64,000 nucleotides of DNA from the NCBI RefSeq assembly GCF_002127325.2, contig NC_035436.2:26480354-26544353 (forward strand), in the 5' to 3' direction. Both the position numbers and the translations under genes were made by a program. The DNA is from Helianthus annuus. Lineage: Eukaryota; Streptophyta; Magnoliopsida; Asterales; Asteraceae. How positions within the stretch are numbered: the first letter of the stretch is position 1; every line of letters starts with the position of its first letter. The notes beneath the pieces were generated by a model that worked only from the letters and a program-made list of their open reading frames with translations, did no database searches and was not told where the DNA came from. Shown piece after piece: positions 20,533 to 33,495 of this stretch.

Positions 20533-22030
20533 TCAGAACCAGGATGTATCGAGTAGCGAGAATTTTGCGCTTCGTCCATCACAAGCTCTCAGAGATTTTC
20601 CGAATGATGGAACCCAGATACGGTCCATGAAGCAGTGAATGTCGTCGTCTTTGAGTTCGAGCTGTTTTTCCATGCCCCACAGGGATTCAGCTAGAAGGTT
20701 TTCCGCTTTCAATGCTTCAACCTGATCATTTTGGATTTGGTTAGGAAGGTTTGAGTGAATAGTAACCTGTAACGCACGAACACGCCTAGGTTTGGTCATT
20801 TTTTTGCTGAGGGCATCAGCTACCACATTAGCCTTGCCTGGATCATACTTAATCGCGCACTCGTAGTCGTTTAAGAGTTCGACCCATCGGCGTTGTCGCA
20901 TGTTCAACTCCTTCTGGTCTAGTATATGCTGAAGACTCTTGTGATCGGTGTAGATCGTGCACTTGGTACCGTACAAGTAATGTCTCCAAATCTTGAGTAC
21001 GAATACTACGACTCCTAATTCCAAATCATGTGTCATGTAGTTTCGTTCGTGGATCTTGAGTTGTCATGAAACATAAGCAATAACTTTCTCACGTTGCATT
21101 AACACGCAACCGAGTCCTTGAATAGACGCATCACAGTAGACTATTAAGTCATCGGTACCTTCAGGTAACAAAAGAATAGGAGCACTGCAGAGTTTCTCCA
21201 TCAGTTTCTGAAATGCAGACTCCTGAGCATCGTTCCACTTGTAAACAATACCCTTCTGGGTAAGATTCATGAGGGGTTGACCGATCTTCGAAAACCCTCA
21301 ACGAATCTACGATAATATCCTGCCAATCCCAAGAATTGGCGGATTTCGGTCGAAGTCTTGGGCGTAGGCTAATTCTTGAAGGAGCCAATCCTAGGCGGAT
21401 CGACGTGAATCCCATCATCATTAACCACATACCCAAGGAAATGGACTTCTCGAAGCCAAAAGTAGCATTTAGAGAACTTGGCGTAGAGTTGTTCGTTGCG
21501 TAAAAGCTCCAGAATAAGACGTAAGTGATGTTCATGCTCCTCGCGATTCCTTGAGTAGTTAGGATCTCGTCGATGAATACAATCATGAACTTACCAAGAT
21601 ACGGTTTGCACACTCGGTTCATGACATCCATGAAAACCGCAGGTGCGTTTGTCATCCCAAAAGGCATGACGAGAAATTTGTAGTGTCCATAGCGGGTCCT
21701 GAAAGCAGTTTTTGAGATGTCCTCATCCCAAACTCTCAACTGATGATAGCCTAATCATAAATCAATCTTAGAATAGTAACTTGACCCTTGCAACTAGTCG
21801 AACAGAGCATCGATGTGCGGGAGTGGGTAACGGTTCTTGATGGTAACCTTGTTTAGCTCACAATAGTCGATACACATACGGAATGTGCCACCCTTCTTCT
21901 TGAAAAAGCGTATTGGGGCACCCCAAGGTGATGAGCTAGGATGGATAAAACCTTTATCCAACAGCTCCTGCAATTGTGTAGAAAGTTCCTCTAGTTCGGC
22001 TGGGGCTAGTCGATAAGGTGTACGAGCTAT
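20533..22030 (-). pseudogene. pol: RT and RNase H fragments of element B
   Basis: The RT start ([14 protein letters not shown]) is visible near 21860-21905 in a broken frame. 21161-21739 encodes [20 protein letters not shown] and then F-I-D-E where the catalytic box should be F-I-D-D, a lost aspartate. Frames shift several times afterwards. 20533-21036 gives RNase H text ([29 protein letters not shown]). Confidence 0.8.
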
Positions 22031-22282
22031 GGGTGTCGTTCAAGGAGTTAGCTCGATTTAAAATTCGAGTTGACAGTGAGGCGGAAGGCCAGGTAATTCC
22101 TCAGGGAATACGTCGGGATAATCGCGCACAATGGGAAAATCTTCAATCTTCTTTTCTTTCTACTGGGTGTCAGTAACGAGTACGAGAATAGCGGTATGGC
22201 CCTTTCGCAAACACTTCTGGGCTTTTAAGAATGAGACGATTCCTGTGGCTGCACCACTATTATCGCCTTGAACAATAAGGGG

Positions 22283-22891
22283 TTAACCAAAAGAACGAGG
22301 AATACGAACAACTTTCTCTTGACAGAGTATCTCGGCTCGATGTTTGGATAACCAATCTATACCAACAACACAGTCGAAGCTTCCAAGAACGATGCGAAAG
22401 AGATTGATGAGGAAAGTGTGACCAGATAATACGAGTTTACAATTGTTGATAACATGTGAGGCCTCGATGTTTCTACCATTGGCTAACTCGACGGCATGCT
22501 TAGAGTGTAGGGGTGTAGGCGTAGGATTAAGCATCTTACTAATACGTAGGGATACATAGCTAGCATCGGCTCCAGAATCAAATAATACAGAAACGTAATG
22601 CTCATCAAGTAGGAAATTAACCGCTACAACGTTGGGGTCATCCCTTGCTTCTCCAGCTCCAATCACGAAAACTCTTCCTCTTGCACCATTGTCACCATTA
22701 TTGTTGTTGTTGTTTCCAGCGTCTTGATTGTTGTTGGTGCGATTCTGGTTCAGCTGATGGCAATTCTTCTTCATGTCCCAACTGCTCCGCACTGGTAACA
22801 GCCACGGTTGTTTCCCTGTTGTTACTACTATGGTTGTTGCTGTGGCTAGTTCTGGATACTGGCTTCTGCAATCTTTGGCTTCATGCCCCAT
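22283..22891 (-). pseudogene. pol: Zinc knuckle end and protease fragment of element B
   Basis: Begins in the tail of a CCHC knuckle (M-G-H-E-A-K-D-C) and continues into a retropepsin domain with active site L-F-D-S-G-A-D and the downstream I-D-W-L box (GIDWLSKHRAEILC). A 202-residue open piece of gag-pol. Confidence 0.8.
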
Positions 22892-23115
22892 CTTGTTGCA
22901 TCGCTGACACGAGTTTCTTGTACACGGCCCATTGTGATGTCGGTTACACTTGTTGCACTTGGTTCGGTTTCCTTGGTAACCACCCTGCTGTTGCGGACCT
23001 TTGTTGTTTTCAACCTTTCTTTACTGAGTTGGGCTTGAGTAGGGTTAGCATCTTCACCCTGGTTACCTTCCCACTTGCGTTTGTTATCAAAAAAAGTTTC
23101 AGTAGTTGCGTTGAT

Positions 23116-23565
23116 TCATTTGGGCAGCTTTCCCTGCTCCACAACATGATCAGTGAGACGATGAGCAAGTCGAATAACTTGTTGGATTGAGGTAAGGTTA
23201 GCTAAAGTCACATGACTTTGAATTTCAGGAACCAGACCCTTGACATAGAGCTCAATCCTTCGATAAGCAGGCTGAAACATGTTAGGGCAAAGAGCAACAT
23301 AGTCGTTGGATCGCTTGGTGTACGTCTCGATTTCTGATCCAACCATTTTCAGTTCGAAGTACTCATTCTCGAGCTTGTGAATGTCATCCCTGCGACAGTA
23401 CTCTTCCTTGATCAGATTCTTGAAGTCATCCCATGAAGTAGCATTGGTTGTCTCCAATCCAAGCATTTGCACTTGTGCTTTCCACCATGAAAGTGCATTC
23501 CCTTCCAATGTGCCAGTAGCAAACTTCACCCACATAGCAGTAGGACACTCCCACACCGCGAACAC
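23116..23565 (-). pseudogene. gag: gag fragment of element B
   Basis: A 149-residue piece of a retrotransposon gag domain (G-N-A-L-S-W-W-K-A motif, EEYCRRDDIHKLENEYFELK). The gag start near 23870 is in another frame. Confidence 0.75.
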
Positions 23566-24180
23566 AGACTCGGCCTACTAAATCCAGTGCAGAAGACCTA
23601 TGGCACCTTCAGTGCCATTGAAGGGAAGGGGTTTGCAATCCATGAAAGTTTTGAATGTGCAAAAACGTGGTTGAGGAGGTGCAGGTTGTCCTGTCGTGCA
23701 ACACAAAGCGCACAGATTTAAGAATGACAAGACGATACAAGAGTAGGATCTAAACATCCTAGGACGACTAGTTTACCTCCAAGGTGGGCTGCAAAAGCCG
23801 CAGCCACGGTGTTGATCAGATTTGAAAACTGATCTTGAGTCATGTTAACGGTTCCTCTTCCGCGACCGCTCATTTTCTTCATATCCAGAAAACACAGTAT
23901 GAGAACGAGTCGTAGTGCCGTAAGAATAAATAGGAGGATTGACCATTGCGCATAATATATATGTATATCTATATATACATATAACTAAACACACTAGTAC
24001 ATGTAGTATCACATAAGCACTAAATAAGTAACAAGTAAACACATGCCCGAGCCATGAGGTCTAATACGTTGAGCCTTGCACTTGGAGTGTAGTGTCGTCG
24101 CGGGTCGTTTGATACAAAAACGGGTTATATTCTGGTTTTCTCAAAAAGACTCCTCCTTTAAAACCGAGTTCTATAACCAA

Positions 24181-24194
24181 TGGCTCTGATACCA
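24181..24194 (-). other. Primer-binding site of element B
   Basis: Reads TGGTATCAGAGCCA on the - strand, the complement of the initiator methionine tRNA 3' end, one base from the LTR start at 24196. Confidence 0.85.
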
Positions 24195-24905
24195 GTGTCC
24201 ACACATCTCTCATGGACGACCTGTTCAAGGATTATCATCACTAAAGGACTGGGTTTGAAGTGAACACCAGTGTCCACACATCTCTCATGGACGGCCTGTT
24301 CTACCAAATGTTAGTGTCTTCTGAATCTCATCCTTCAGGCTAAAAAGTATAGAGGTTGTGAAGAACATTAAATATTTCTTAAGCTAAAAGAAACACAACT
24401 ATTTCTAAACTAAAACATGTTTATAGATAATTATGTAATGAACCTATGGGCTTATGCCAACATACAGTGGCATATCTTGAACTTTTAAATAGGAGGCAGG
24501 TTCTAAAGAAAAAAATAAGAGGGGGGGGGGGGTTAATACATGTTAACTTTTTAGTAAAATTTACACTTCAATGAAAAAAACCTGAGGGGGCTGGGGCTCC
24601 CCCTAGCCCTAATTAAGATTCTCCCTTGCCAACATGCCCAACTCAAGAGACCCATCAAGTTGCATGGAACTGTAGAATGGGTGAAAGAAAGATGTCTAGC
24701 TATAAACTGAAACAGAATACAAATATAGACAAAAGATCAAATACAAATAACTTTAACGTACAAAACGTAGGTACTAACGGTGTCACCCTCAAATTCCACA
24801 TGCCGAGTTCTTCCGCTAGGCGTGTAACTTACCAGGATCCAGGCACCAATCATATTGAACAGTTATAATAATAGTAATGTAGTTCACCAAACCAATACGA
24901 TTAGT

Positions 24906-27725
24906 TGTCACACCCCAACCGATGGCGGAATCATCGGGGTGCGGCACTGAGCGAAACAGATTGTTCAGAAGTTTCCACAACAACTATCATACAAATTCAG
25001 TTTAAATGATACGTCCCATACCGTATCCTAAATTAATAACAAGTTATTACAGAAAAACATCCAAACAAATAGCACTGTTTCGACAACTCAGATTCAAATA
25101 TTATTACATAAAGTTGTTTATCTGCTTCTAGACCCCTATTCTGTTGACTCCCCTGGCTATAGTGCCAGTGGACAAGATCTACAGACAAATATGGCCCAGG
25201 AGCTTGTTCAGGGCCGAGAACTATTTGTTGGGGGCTCCTAGAAGCTTATTTATGCCTCGCTTTCCTAGCAAGCTAACACCTTAAACACCTGTCACATACG
25301 TTAAAATAAAGTCAATACATATAATGTAAAGGTAAGCACAAAAGTTTGATAATAGCATATAGAGTTCGAATAGTTTACGCATAACCAGGCACGTACACAG
25401 AGGAAAACGATGCATGTTAATTATCGACATGGGACCATCGGTACCAACGACTGCGGGTTGACTGTCCGAGACAGTTCGCAATACATGATTACCACCATAA
25501 TCCATGCAAGTAATTGTCCTTAGCAACCCCCGTGTGAACGGGGGCTGAGCCCAAACTATAGTACTATGTTGCTAAAGCAGGTAGATAGCACTCCACGTGT
25601 AAACATAATAAACAGCAATCATTTAGTCAAGTAGCACATGCAATTAGGTTAGCGTTCAAATAGTTTGCGTTGAATGTGATTTGATAGGTAACGTATGTAA
25701 CACCCAAAAGTGCTTAAAAGCAAAAAGGGATCGAGTATACTCACAGTGATTTGGTATGGATTGAAGGGAGCGCTGAGAGTATGTTAGCCTGAATAGTTCG
25801 ATAGTACAAAGATGAGTAACGCGGAAATGCAAACAGAAGAAGATAGGTCGATTGGGCCGGTCGATCGGACAGCTGGTTCGATCGGACGGGTTGTTCGTTC
25901 GGCTTGAAAGTCCGTTTGAACATTCCCATTCGATCGGCCGGTAGGCTCGATCGGCTGGTCCTTTCGAGTGGATTGTTTCTTCCTTTAGGAAAAGATGTGT
26001 TTGTGTATGATGGTTTGAACCTTTGAAGTTTTTGCAGCATTATCAGGACACATTGAAGTATCCTTACCTTTTAAGTCGGTTGATCGAACGGTCCGTTCGA
26101 TCTGTTAGCCTAACCGATCGGTTAGTCACTCAATGGTCCCTTGGTACAGTGTCACTCGATCGGGTGGCATGCTCGATCGGGTGGCACTCCAATGCTTTGG
26201 AAATGGTTAAGTGTTGAAGTATAGTATCTCATGATTCGAACAGTAATGTTACAATCGAATGGCGTAGTCGATCGAACATCACTTTTGTCAACTCTATACT
26301 CCCTGAATTGTGGGTCCATGTGTTAGCCGATCGGCTGGCCCGGTCGATCGACTGGGCAGTCCGTTCGGTTGGGCTGTCCGTTCGGACAGCCTAACCGTTC
26401 GGCCAGCATTCCTGACCTGGTTAGCCTATCTTCTAACACTTGGCTGTTTTGATCAACTTGATGTGATTTTGAGGTAGTGTGATAACGAGTTGAACCACAA
26501 AACATCAGTTCTTACTTGGTTTACTGGCTCGGGCAGGAATCACCCAAGTCCGGCTAGCGAACGGTTAGAACCTCCGTTTAACGTTTAACCCGGAATCGGT
26601 GAACCTCGTAGGTAGAACCCGAATCTTGAACCATGTGTTTGTTTAGGATGATTTGTGAGTTGGTTCAAGCTCCGTTTTCACCGGCTTTAGAGTGTTGAGT
26701 GTAAAAGAGTTGAAAGATAGTTGAAAGATTCGTCTTTCAATCCTTTCCACCGTGAAATGTTAAGATCTTTGATAGATTTTAGTTTATTTATGTGGAAATC
26801 GGCTAGATCTAAGCTAATCATAGTGGAATGATGCCAAAACTTGATGTTCTTGAAGAACACCATGATGACATCACCCAAGAACACCTAGATCTTGGTGATT
26901 TCACGGTTAAAATCCAAGTTTTGAAAGATAGAAAGGTGTAGAATCATTAAATGAACAAGATCGTACAAGATTTAGAGTAGAAACTTACCGGATCGGAGAG
27001 AAATCTGCGAAATAGTGAAGAACAAGGGCTGGTCGGTCAGAGCTTTCCAAAAGTGGTAAAGATGACAATGACAGCCCTATTTATAGGATTCCAAAAGAGG
27101 AAAGGCCCAACCGATCGGCCAGGATTCCTGGCCAAATGGGCTGCTCGATCGAACAGCATGTTCGATTGGCTAGCCTGTTCGATCAGTGGTCCTGCTCGAT
27201 CAGGAAGTTCCTTCTTGAGAGTTTCGCGACGATTTTTGGTATTTCGATTTCGATGGACGATGATTTGAGTATGATAGAGTTTCTAGTCAAATTACTTTTA
27301 ATCCCAACCACTATATCTAACATACAAGCATCCTTACATCATAGTTCGGGTTCGATTTCGATTGAGTTTGATTATCCTTCGAGTTTCGATTTGATTTGAT
27401 TGATTCATCTCACATAACAAGGTAAAATAAACATGCACAAGTAACACGTAAGGCACACACACGTATAAAAGTACCAAAATTTCCGTATTCGAGTCGATGA
27501 TTGATTTGATTTGCTTGGTTATTGATTGATTATCTTTATTGCATTATTACTTTCTATTATTCAAAGTCGATCGACGGTTCGCGATTAGATTATCGATCGA
27601 TTAAATTTGGGTTATACAACACTTACTCCACATAATACAAAAATAAAAATTTAAATTAACTTTAATTCCAATAACAGTCAACATTTGACTTTGACTTTGA
27701 CATTTGGAAAATACGGGGTGTTACA
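24906..27725 (-). repeat. 3' LTR of T1
   Basis: In the sense (-) direction runs TGTAACACCCCG...GGGTGTGACA. TATA box CTATAAATAG (complement at 27078-27087). A donor-like CGGTAAGT lies 90-100 bases downstream (intron side starting at 26988) and an acceptor-like GTGACAG at 25289. Ten or so CGATCG-containing motifs cluster at 25850-26350 and 27119-27200. Confidence 0.93.
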
Positions 27726-27740
27726 GCCTCCCCTTGTTTA
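27726..27740 (-). other. Polypurine tract of T1
   Basis: Sense strand reads AAACAAGGGGAGGC directly before the 3' LTR, the plus-strand primer site of LTR retrotransposons. Confidence 0.8.
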
Positions 27741-27810
27741 GGGAATTTCGTCCCGAAATTAGGCTGAGAGCCATACATCGCCGTGATTTTACCAATTTGA
27801 TGCTTTGGAT

Positions 27811-30800
27811 CTATCTGAACAATTGCGAGTACTTGGCCTTCATGTCGCTTTCGAGTTCCCAAGTGAACTCCGCGCCTCGTTTGCCTTCCCATCGGACTTT
27901 CACGATTGGAATGCGAGAGCGTCTGAGTTGCTTGGTCTGGCGATCCATGATTTCGACAGGCTTTTCCACGAAGTGTAACGTTTCGTTGACCTGAAGATCG
28001 TCAAGCGGTATGACTGTATTGGGATCAGCTATGCACTTCCGAAGGTTTGACACATGGAAAGTCGGGTGGACGTTACTGAGTTCCTCCGGTAAATCGAGTG
28101 TGTAGGCGACTTTTCTGATCCTTTCCAGAATCCTAAAAGGTCCAACATATCGAGGCACAAGTTTCCCTTTCTTGCCGAATCGGACTACACCCTTCCAAGG
28201 TGATACCTTTAGGAGTACGTAGTCACCAACTTCAAATTCAAGGGGCTTGCGTCTATTATCGGCGTAACTTTTCTGTCTTTCCCGAGCTTTCACCAAGTTG
28301 TCTCTTATCTGATGGATTTTGTCAGTCGTTTCTTGTAGAATCTCAGGACCGGTTAACTGGGAATGACCGATCTCGTGCCACACAATAGGCGAACGACATC
28401 TCCTACCATATAAGGCTTCGAAGGGTGCCATTTGAATGCTGGAATGGTAGCTATTGATGTACGAGAATTCGACCAATGGCAGGTGTTTGCTCCAACTACT
28501 GCCAAAGTCAATAACACACGCACGGAGCATGTCTTCAAGAGTACGGATCGTTCTTTCAGTCTATCCGTCGATTTGTGGATGGAATGCACTACTCAAATTC
28601 AGCGACGTACCAAGGGCCGCCTGAAATGTTTCCCACAATCTCGAAGTAAACCTAGCGTCACGGTCAGAGATGATGTCTCGAGGCGTACCATGATTCCGAA
28701 TGATCTCGTCGGTGTAGATTTGGGCTAGTTTGGCCACCTTATAGTCTTCTCGTATCGGCAGGAAGTGGGCTGATTTGGTCAGACGGTCGACTATGACCCA
28801 AATACTGCCGTGCCCAGATGGAGTGGTCGGAAGCTTAGTTATGAAATCCATAGCTATGCTCTCCCACTTCCATATAGGTATCGGCGGTTGTTCGAGTAAG
28901 CCGGAAGGTCTTTGGTGTTCAGCCTTAACTCTTGCACAGGTTAAGCAACTACCAACATAGAGAGCGATATTCTGTTTCATTCCCGGCCACCAGTACTTGT
29001 AGCGAAGATCCTGGTACATCTTGTCAGCACCGGGATGAATGGAGTATCGGGATTTGTGGGCTTCATTCATGATAATCTTTCGCAAATCGTTCCTCTTCGG
29101 GATCCAGATTCGGTCTAGATAGTAGAATATCCCATCGGCTTTGCTTATAAGATGAGCTCCATCGTGATGAATCCTCTCTTTCTTTAATGTACGCTCGTTA
29201 AAACAAACATGTTGGGCTTCACGGATAAGAGTTTCGAGGTTATACTGCGCTTGGATGTTCCGGAAACCGAGCACATAACTCTTTCTGCTGAGCGCGTCGG
29301 CAACTACATCCGCCTTGCCTGGGTGATAAGGAATCTCACAGTCGTAATCGTTGAGGAGTTCTACCCATCGGCGTTGACGCATATTGAGATCTCTCTGATC
29401 AAAGATATGTTGTAAACTCTTGTGATCGGTGAAGATCGTACACTTGGTGCCATACAGGTAGTGTCGCCAAATCTTTAATGCAAAGACAACTGCGCCTAGC
29501 TCGAGGTCATGGGTCGTATAGTTCTCCTCGTGGATTTTGAGCTGTCGAGATGCGTAGGCTATAACCTTGTCTCGTTGCATGAGAACACAGCCAAGACCAA
29601 GGTTTGAAGCATCACAATAGACAACGAAGGCATTGCTTCCGTCGGGCAGTGTAAGAATCGGTGCATTGCACAGCATATGTTTGAGGGTTTGAAAGGCAGT
29701 CTCCTGCGCGGTTCCCCACACAAAAGGCTTGTCTTTATGAGTAGGAGCGGTAAGCGGCACAGCGATTTTGGAGAATCCTTCGATAAATCGTCGGTAATAA
29801 CCCGCTAGCCCAAGAAAAGAGCAAACTTCGGACGGGTTCTTAGGTGTAATCCAACCTTTAACTGCTTCAATCTTCGCGGGATCGACGTGTATGCCCTGAC
29901 TATTCACGATGTGACCCAGAAATTGTACCTCCTCCAGCCAAAATTCACACTTGGAGAACTTGGCGTAGAGTTGATTTCCCTGAAGTAACTCGAGAACCAA
30001 ACGTAGATGTTGCGCGTGTTCGGTCTTCGACTTGGAATAGATCAAGACATCGTCGATGAATACGATGACAAAACGGTCTAGGAAAGGCTTACACACGCGA
30101 TTGATCAGATCCATGAAAACCGCGGGTGCGTTTGTCAAAACAAAAGGCATAACAACGAATTCGTAATGGCCATAACGGGTTCGAAAAGCGGTTTTAGGGA
30201 TGTCTTCCTCTTGAATCCACATCTGATGGTATCCTGAGCGTAGATCGATCTTCGAGAAACACTGAGCACCTTGTAATTGGTCAAATAGATCGTCGATTCG
30301 TGGTAAGGGGTATCGGTTCTTGATGGTTAGCTTATTCAACTCCCGATAATTGATGCACATTCGGAACGACCCATCCTTCTTTTTGACGAAAAGGACTGGC
30401 GCGCCCCAAGGAGAAGTGCTCGGGCGAATAAAGCCTTTTTCAAGTAGTTCCTGGAGTTGGTTCGATAGTTCGCGCATTTCGGATGGAGCAAGTCGGTAAG
30501 GGGCTTTGGCAACAGGGTTAGCTCCAGGAATTAGGTCGATTCGAAAGTCGATATCACGACTTGGAGGTAATCCAGGGAGATCATCAGGGAACACCTGAGG
30601 AAACTCACGGACCACTGGAACGTCTTTGACTTCAACTTTCTTTTTCTTTCCCTCCTCCGCTACTACAATATTGGCCAAGAAGGCTCGATATTCCTTGCGG
30701 AGATACTTGCTGGCTTGAATACATGACATGAGCTTGAGACCTTTCATAGCAGTTTCACCATAAACACACAGAATATCACCACTGGCGAGCACAACTCGAA

Positions 30801-32439
30801 TCATCTTATCGAAGCACAAAACTTCAGCATGGTTTTCACGAAGAAAGTACATACCTACTATGACGTCAAAACTTCCGAGTTGCATCGGAATAAGGTTGAT
30901 GGGGAAGATGTGATTGTTGAGTTCAAGAGTACAATCACGGAGTACAGAATTAACAGCGATGGTTCTTCCTGTAGCGACTTCGACCTCGAATGACGACGAA
31001 AGATAAGAGCGCTTACGACTAAGGAGCTTCTCGAATTCAAACGACACAAAGCAGTTATCGGCTCCAGTATCAAACAAACATGATGCATATATACCATTCA
31101 CAAGGAACGTACCATTGACCACGTTGTTGTCAGCTTGGGCCTGACGGGCGTTGAGGTTGAAGGTTCTGGCGTGGGCTTCTTGCTGTTGTTGCTGAGGCTG
31201 CTGTTGTTGCTGCTGTTGGGGCTGTTGGGGCTCTTGCTTGACTACCCTGTTCGGGCACCGGTTTGCAAAGTGGTTAGGGTCACCACATGCAAAGCAGGCC
31301 CGAACATTGGCTTTTGGTGCTTGAGCTGCTGGTTGACCTTGTGGGGCAGGGAGTAGAGCGTGATTAACAGCGGCTTGAACTTGAGCTTGTCGGGGACCAT
31401 ACCGACAGCTCGCAGTGAAATGCCCGTAGAGATTGCAGTGAGCGCAAAATCGGCAAGCCACACCCACTAGATGGTGATAAGAACATGTTGGGCAGAGTGG
31501 ATGGGGGCCGGTATATGCACGCTTCGCTGGCGGTGCATTGATCACTGGGGCTGAGCGCTGTGGTTGTTGCTGCTGTTGAGCTGGTACAGACTGAAGAGGA
31601 GCAGCAGTGGTTGCGGCAGCGCAACTCTTGTTCTTCTTCCTCCTTCTTGAAGACTTGGAGGTTTGAGCAGTGGTGTTATCGGTTGATGCTGTTGTGACTT
31701 GATGCAGAGACTTGGCTTGCTTATCCCAAAACCCAGACTTCACCCGCTTGTCGTTAATCTCAGCGGCAAGAAGGTAAGTCTCTTCGATTGATGATGGCTT
31801 AGAAGCTTGAACAAAATCCGCTACACAGTCGTGAAGAGCGCGGATGTATTTCTTGATGGTCATTTCTGGAGTCTTGACCTGGTCGGGACAGATGATGCTT
31901 AACTGCTTGAAGCGAGCGGTGAGACCAGCGTTGTCTCCTTCTTTTTGCTTGATGACCCAAAATTCATCCTCCAGCTTTTGGCGTTCGTGGGGAGGACAGA
32001 ACTCGTCGATCATGATTGCTTTCAGTTCCTCCCACGTCAGCTCGTAGGCTGCGTCGTTCCCGCGCTTGTTTCGCTCCGCGGTCCACCAGTCCAAAGCACG
32101 AGACTGGAAGACGCCAGTAGCGTTGAGAGTTCGGAGATTTTCGGGGCATCCGCTTTGTCGGAGGGTGACTTCTACCGAGTCGAACCAATGAAACATGGCT
32201 GTGGGGCCATCCTCACCGGTGAACTCCTTTGGCCCACACGCCTTGAATTGCTTGAAGCTAAAAGCAGTCTTGTTGGAATCCTTGGGAACATCAGCTCGAG
32301 ATTCCTCGGATGATTTGCTTGCGTTCTCATACACCTCGCTTACTGCTTTTGCTACAGTTTTGGAGATGATCGCAGCAAGACGTCGGTCTCTCTTCTCCTG
32401 ACGGGTAAGACGTTGACGAGACATAGATGATGACGACAT
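27811..32439 (-). pseudogene. gag-pol: gag-pol of T1, one in-frame stop in integrase
   Basis: One continuous frame of about 1,540 codons from MSSSSMSRQ (the frame is open 17 codons further upstream) to stop, broken by a single TAG at 28561-28563. Counting from 32490: gag domain 60-250; a Cys/His-rich stretch 333-362; CCHC knuckle C399, C402, H407, C412; Q-rich linker; protease D-T-G-A 474-477; RT 690-860 with F-I-D-D 811-814; RNase H 955-1070; integrase H1145, H1152, C1182, C1185. The stop falls in the conserved H-P-Q-x-D-G-x-T-E-R motif where Gln is usual, as expected for CAG to TAG. After it come the integrase C-terminus and a chromodomain-like end ([18 protein letters not shown]). Two conserved sites also differ: MPFVLTNAP (usually MPFGLTNAP) and GMYFL (usually GMDWL). 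Likely dead but recently active. Confidence 0.93.
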
Positions 32440-32499
32440 GGTCTGCAATAGACATCGCCACAGGCTCAACACAACGAATTCGAATCTCACCTCACACGT

Positions 32500-33478
32500 C
32501 TAGATTACTAGAGCTTAGAATCACGCCGAAGCATATAACATATAACAAATAGGCACAAAACACAGAACGCACATAATTACAGAAGCACGCAAGCAAGTAG
32601 GGCACAAAACACCTAAACACATACGCATTTAGCACAGAGGCAGTCAGAAAACAGAAACCTATCTTTCCAAGTCGAGTGTCGTTCGTGTAGTATATCGGGT
32701 AGCATTTTATCGTATTGTCTATCCTAGTCGTATAGCGTAACATAACATGATAACATCGTCTAGATTTGCTGTAGCTGAAAATCGATTTGAGGTGAAAACA
32801 GCAATACGAGTCGTGCGGATTGATAACAAAATCGAATAATCAACGATAATGTAAACACGTAAACAGGTAAAACACATAAAATCAACGAGGTAACACATAA
32901 GATCAAGAGATGGATCGTCTGCGGCTACTAGACATTGACTAACCAAGGCAATTCAACTATTCACAGTGAACTTGTCGTCACTTTCGACTCTAGGTGTCGT
33001 GTTTCTGCCTCAGTCCTTGGGCATTACGCACGCGTTTCCTAGGTCATACTCGTGAGTTCAGGTCGTTGGAGTCCGTCGAATGTCTTGGCGAGATAAAATA
33101 TAGTCCGGAATTAATTGCCAAGGTTAAGGTTTCACCCCTAGCTTAGCAACTTCTTCCTTGTTTTAAGAAAATTCTAGAGAAAATTTGCATCAAAATGCGG
33201 GTTTCAGCCCTGATTTGGTATAATTCTCCCCGTTTGCTGGTGAAAATAACGAGATGTACATAGATAATTGGCATAAATCAGACAACTTAGCCAAGAGTTT
33301 ACGGTTTTCACACCTATTCCTGCCTAAATTGCTGATCTTGATTGAAATTTGAGTGCACTGACAGGAAAGAATAACATGGATAAGTACATAATCTTGGTCT
33401 GCTGGTTCTTAACTATAGTCTAGGTCCCTAAGACAGCGACCCGGACTAGGTCGTGTCTAACCTAATTCCCTATAGTTA
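32500..33478 (-). other. Untranslated leader of T1 between PBS and gag
   Basis: About 1 kb with no coding sequence. No strong repeat seen. Confidence 0.6.
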
Positions 33479-33492
33479 TGGCTCTGATACCA
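33479..33492 (-). other. Primer-binding site of T1
   Basis: TGGTATCAGAGCCA on the - strand, three bases from the 5' LTR end at 33496; matches the initiator methionine tRNA. Confidence 0.9.
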
Positions 33493-33495
33493 ATC

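Larger units (their letters stand above)
19266..24195 (-). mobile_element. Internal region of decayed Ty3-gypsy element B
   Basis: Read on the - strand: primer-binding site, gag, protease, RT, RNase H, integrase, polypurine tract (complement of 19266-19280). RT before integrase identifies Ty3-gypsy. Text such as GAATTTCGTCCCGAAATT next to the 3' LTR is shared with T1, so B is a relative of the Tekay-type chromovirus T1. Numerous stops and frameshifts show an old inactive copy. Confidence 0.85.

Noticed and set aside
25281..25526. 81-codon frame starting MLRTITCMDYGG, present three times (also 33871-34116 and 50296-50541)
   Set aside because: Its conservation follows from lying in three copies of the same LTR; it ends at the predicted leader acceptor, has no known domain and varies like the surrounding LTR.
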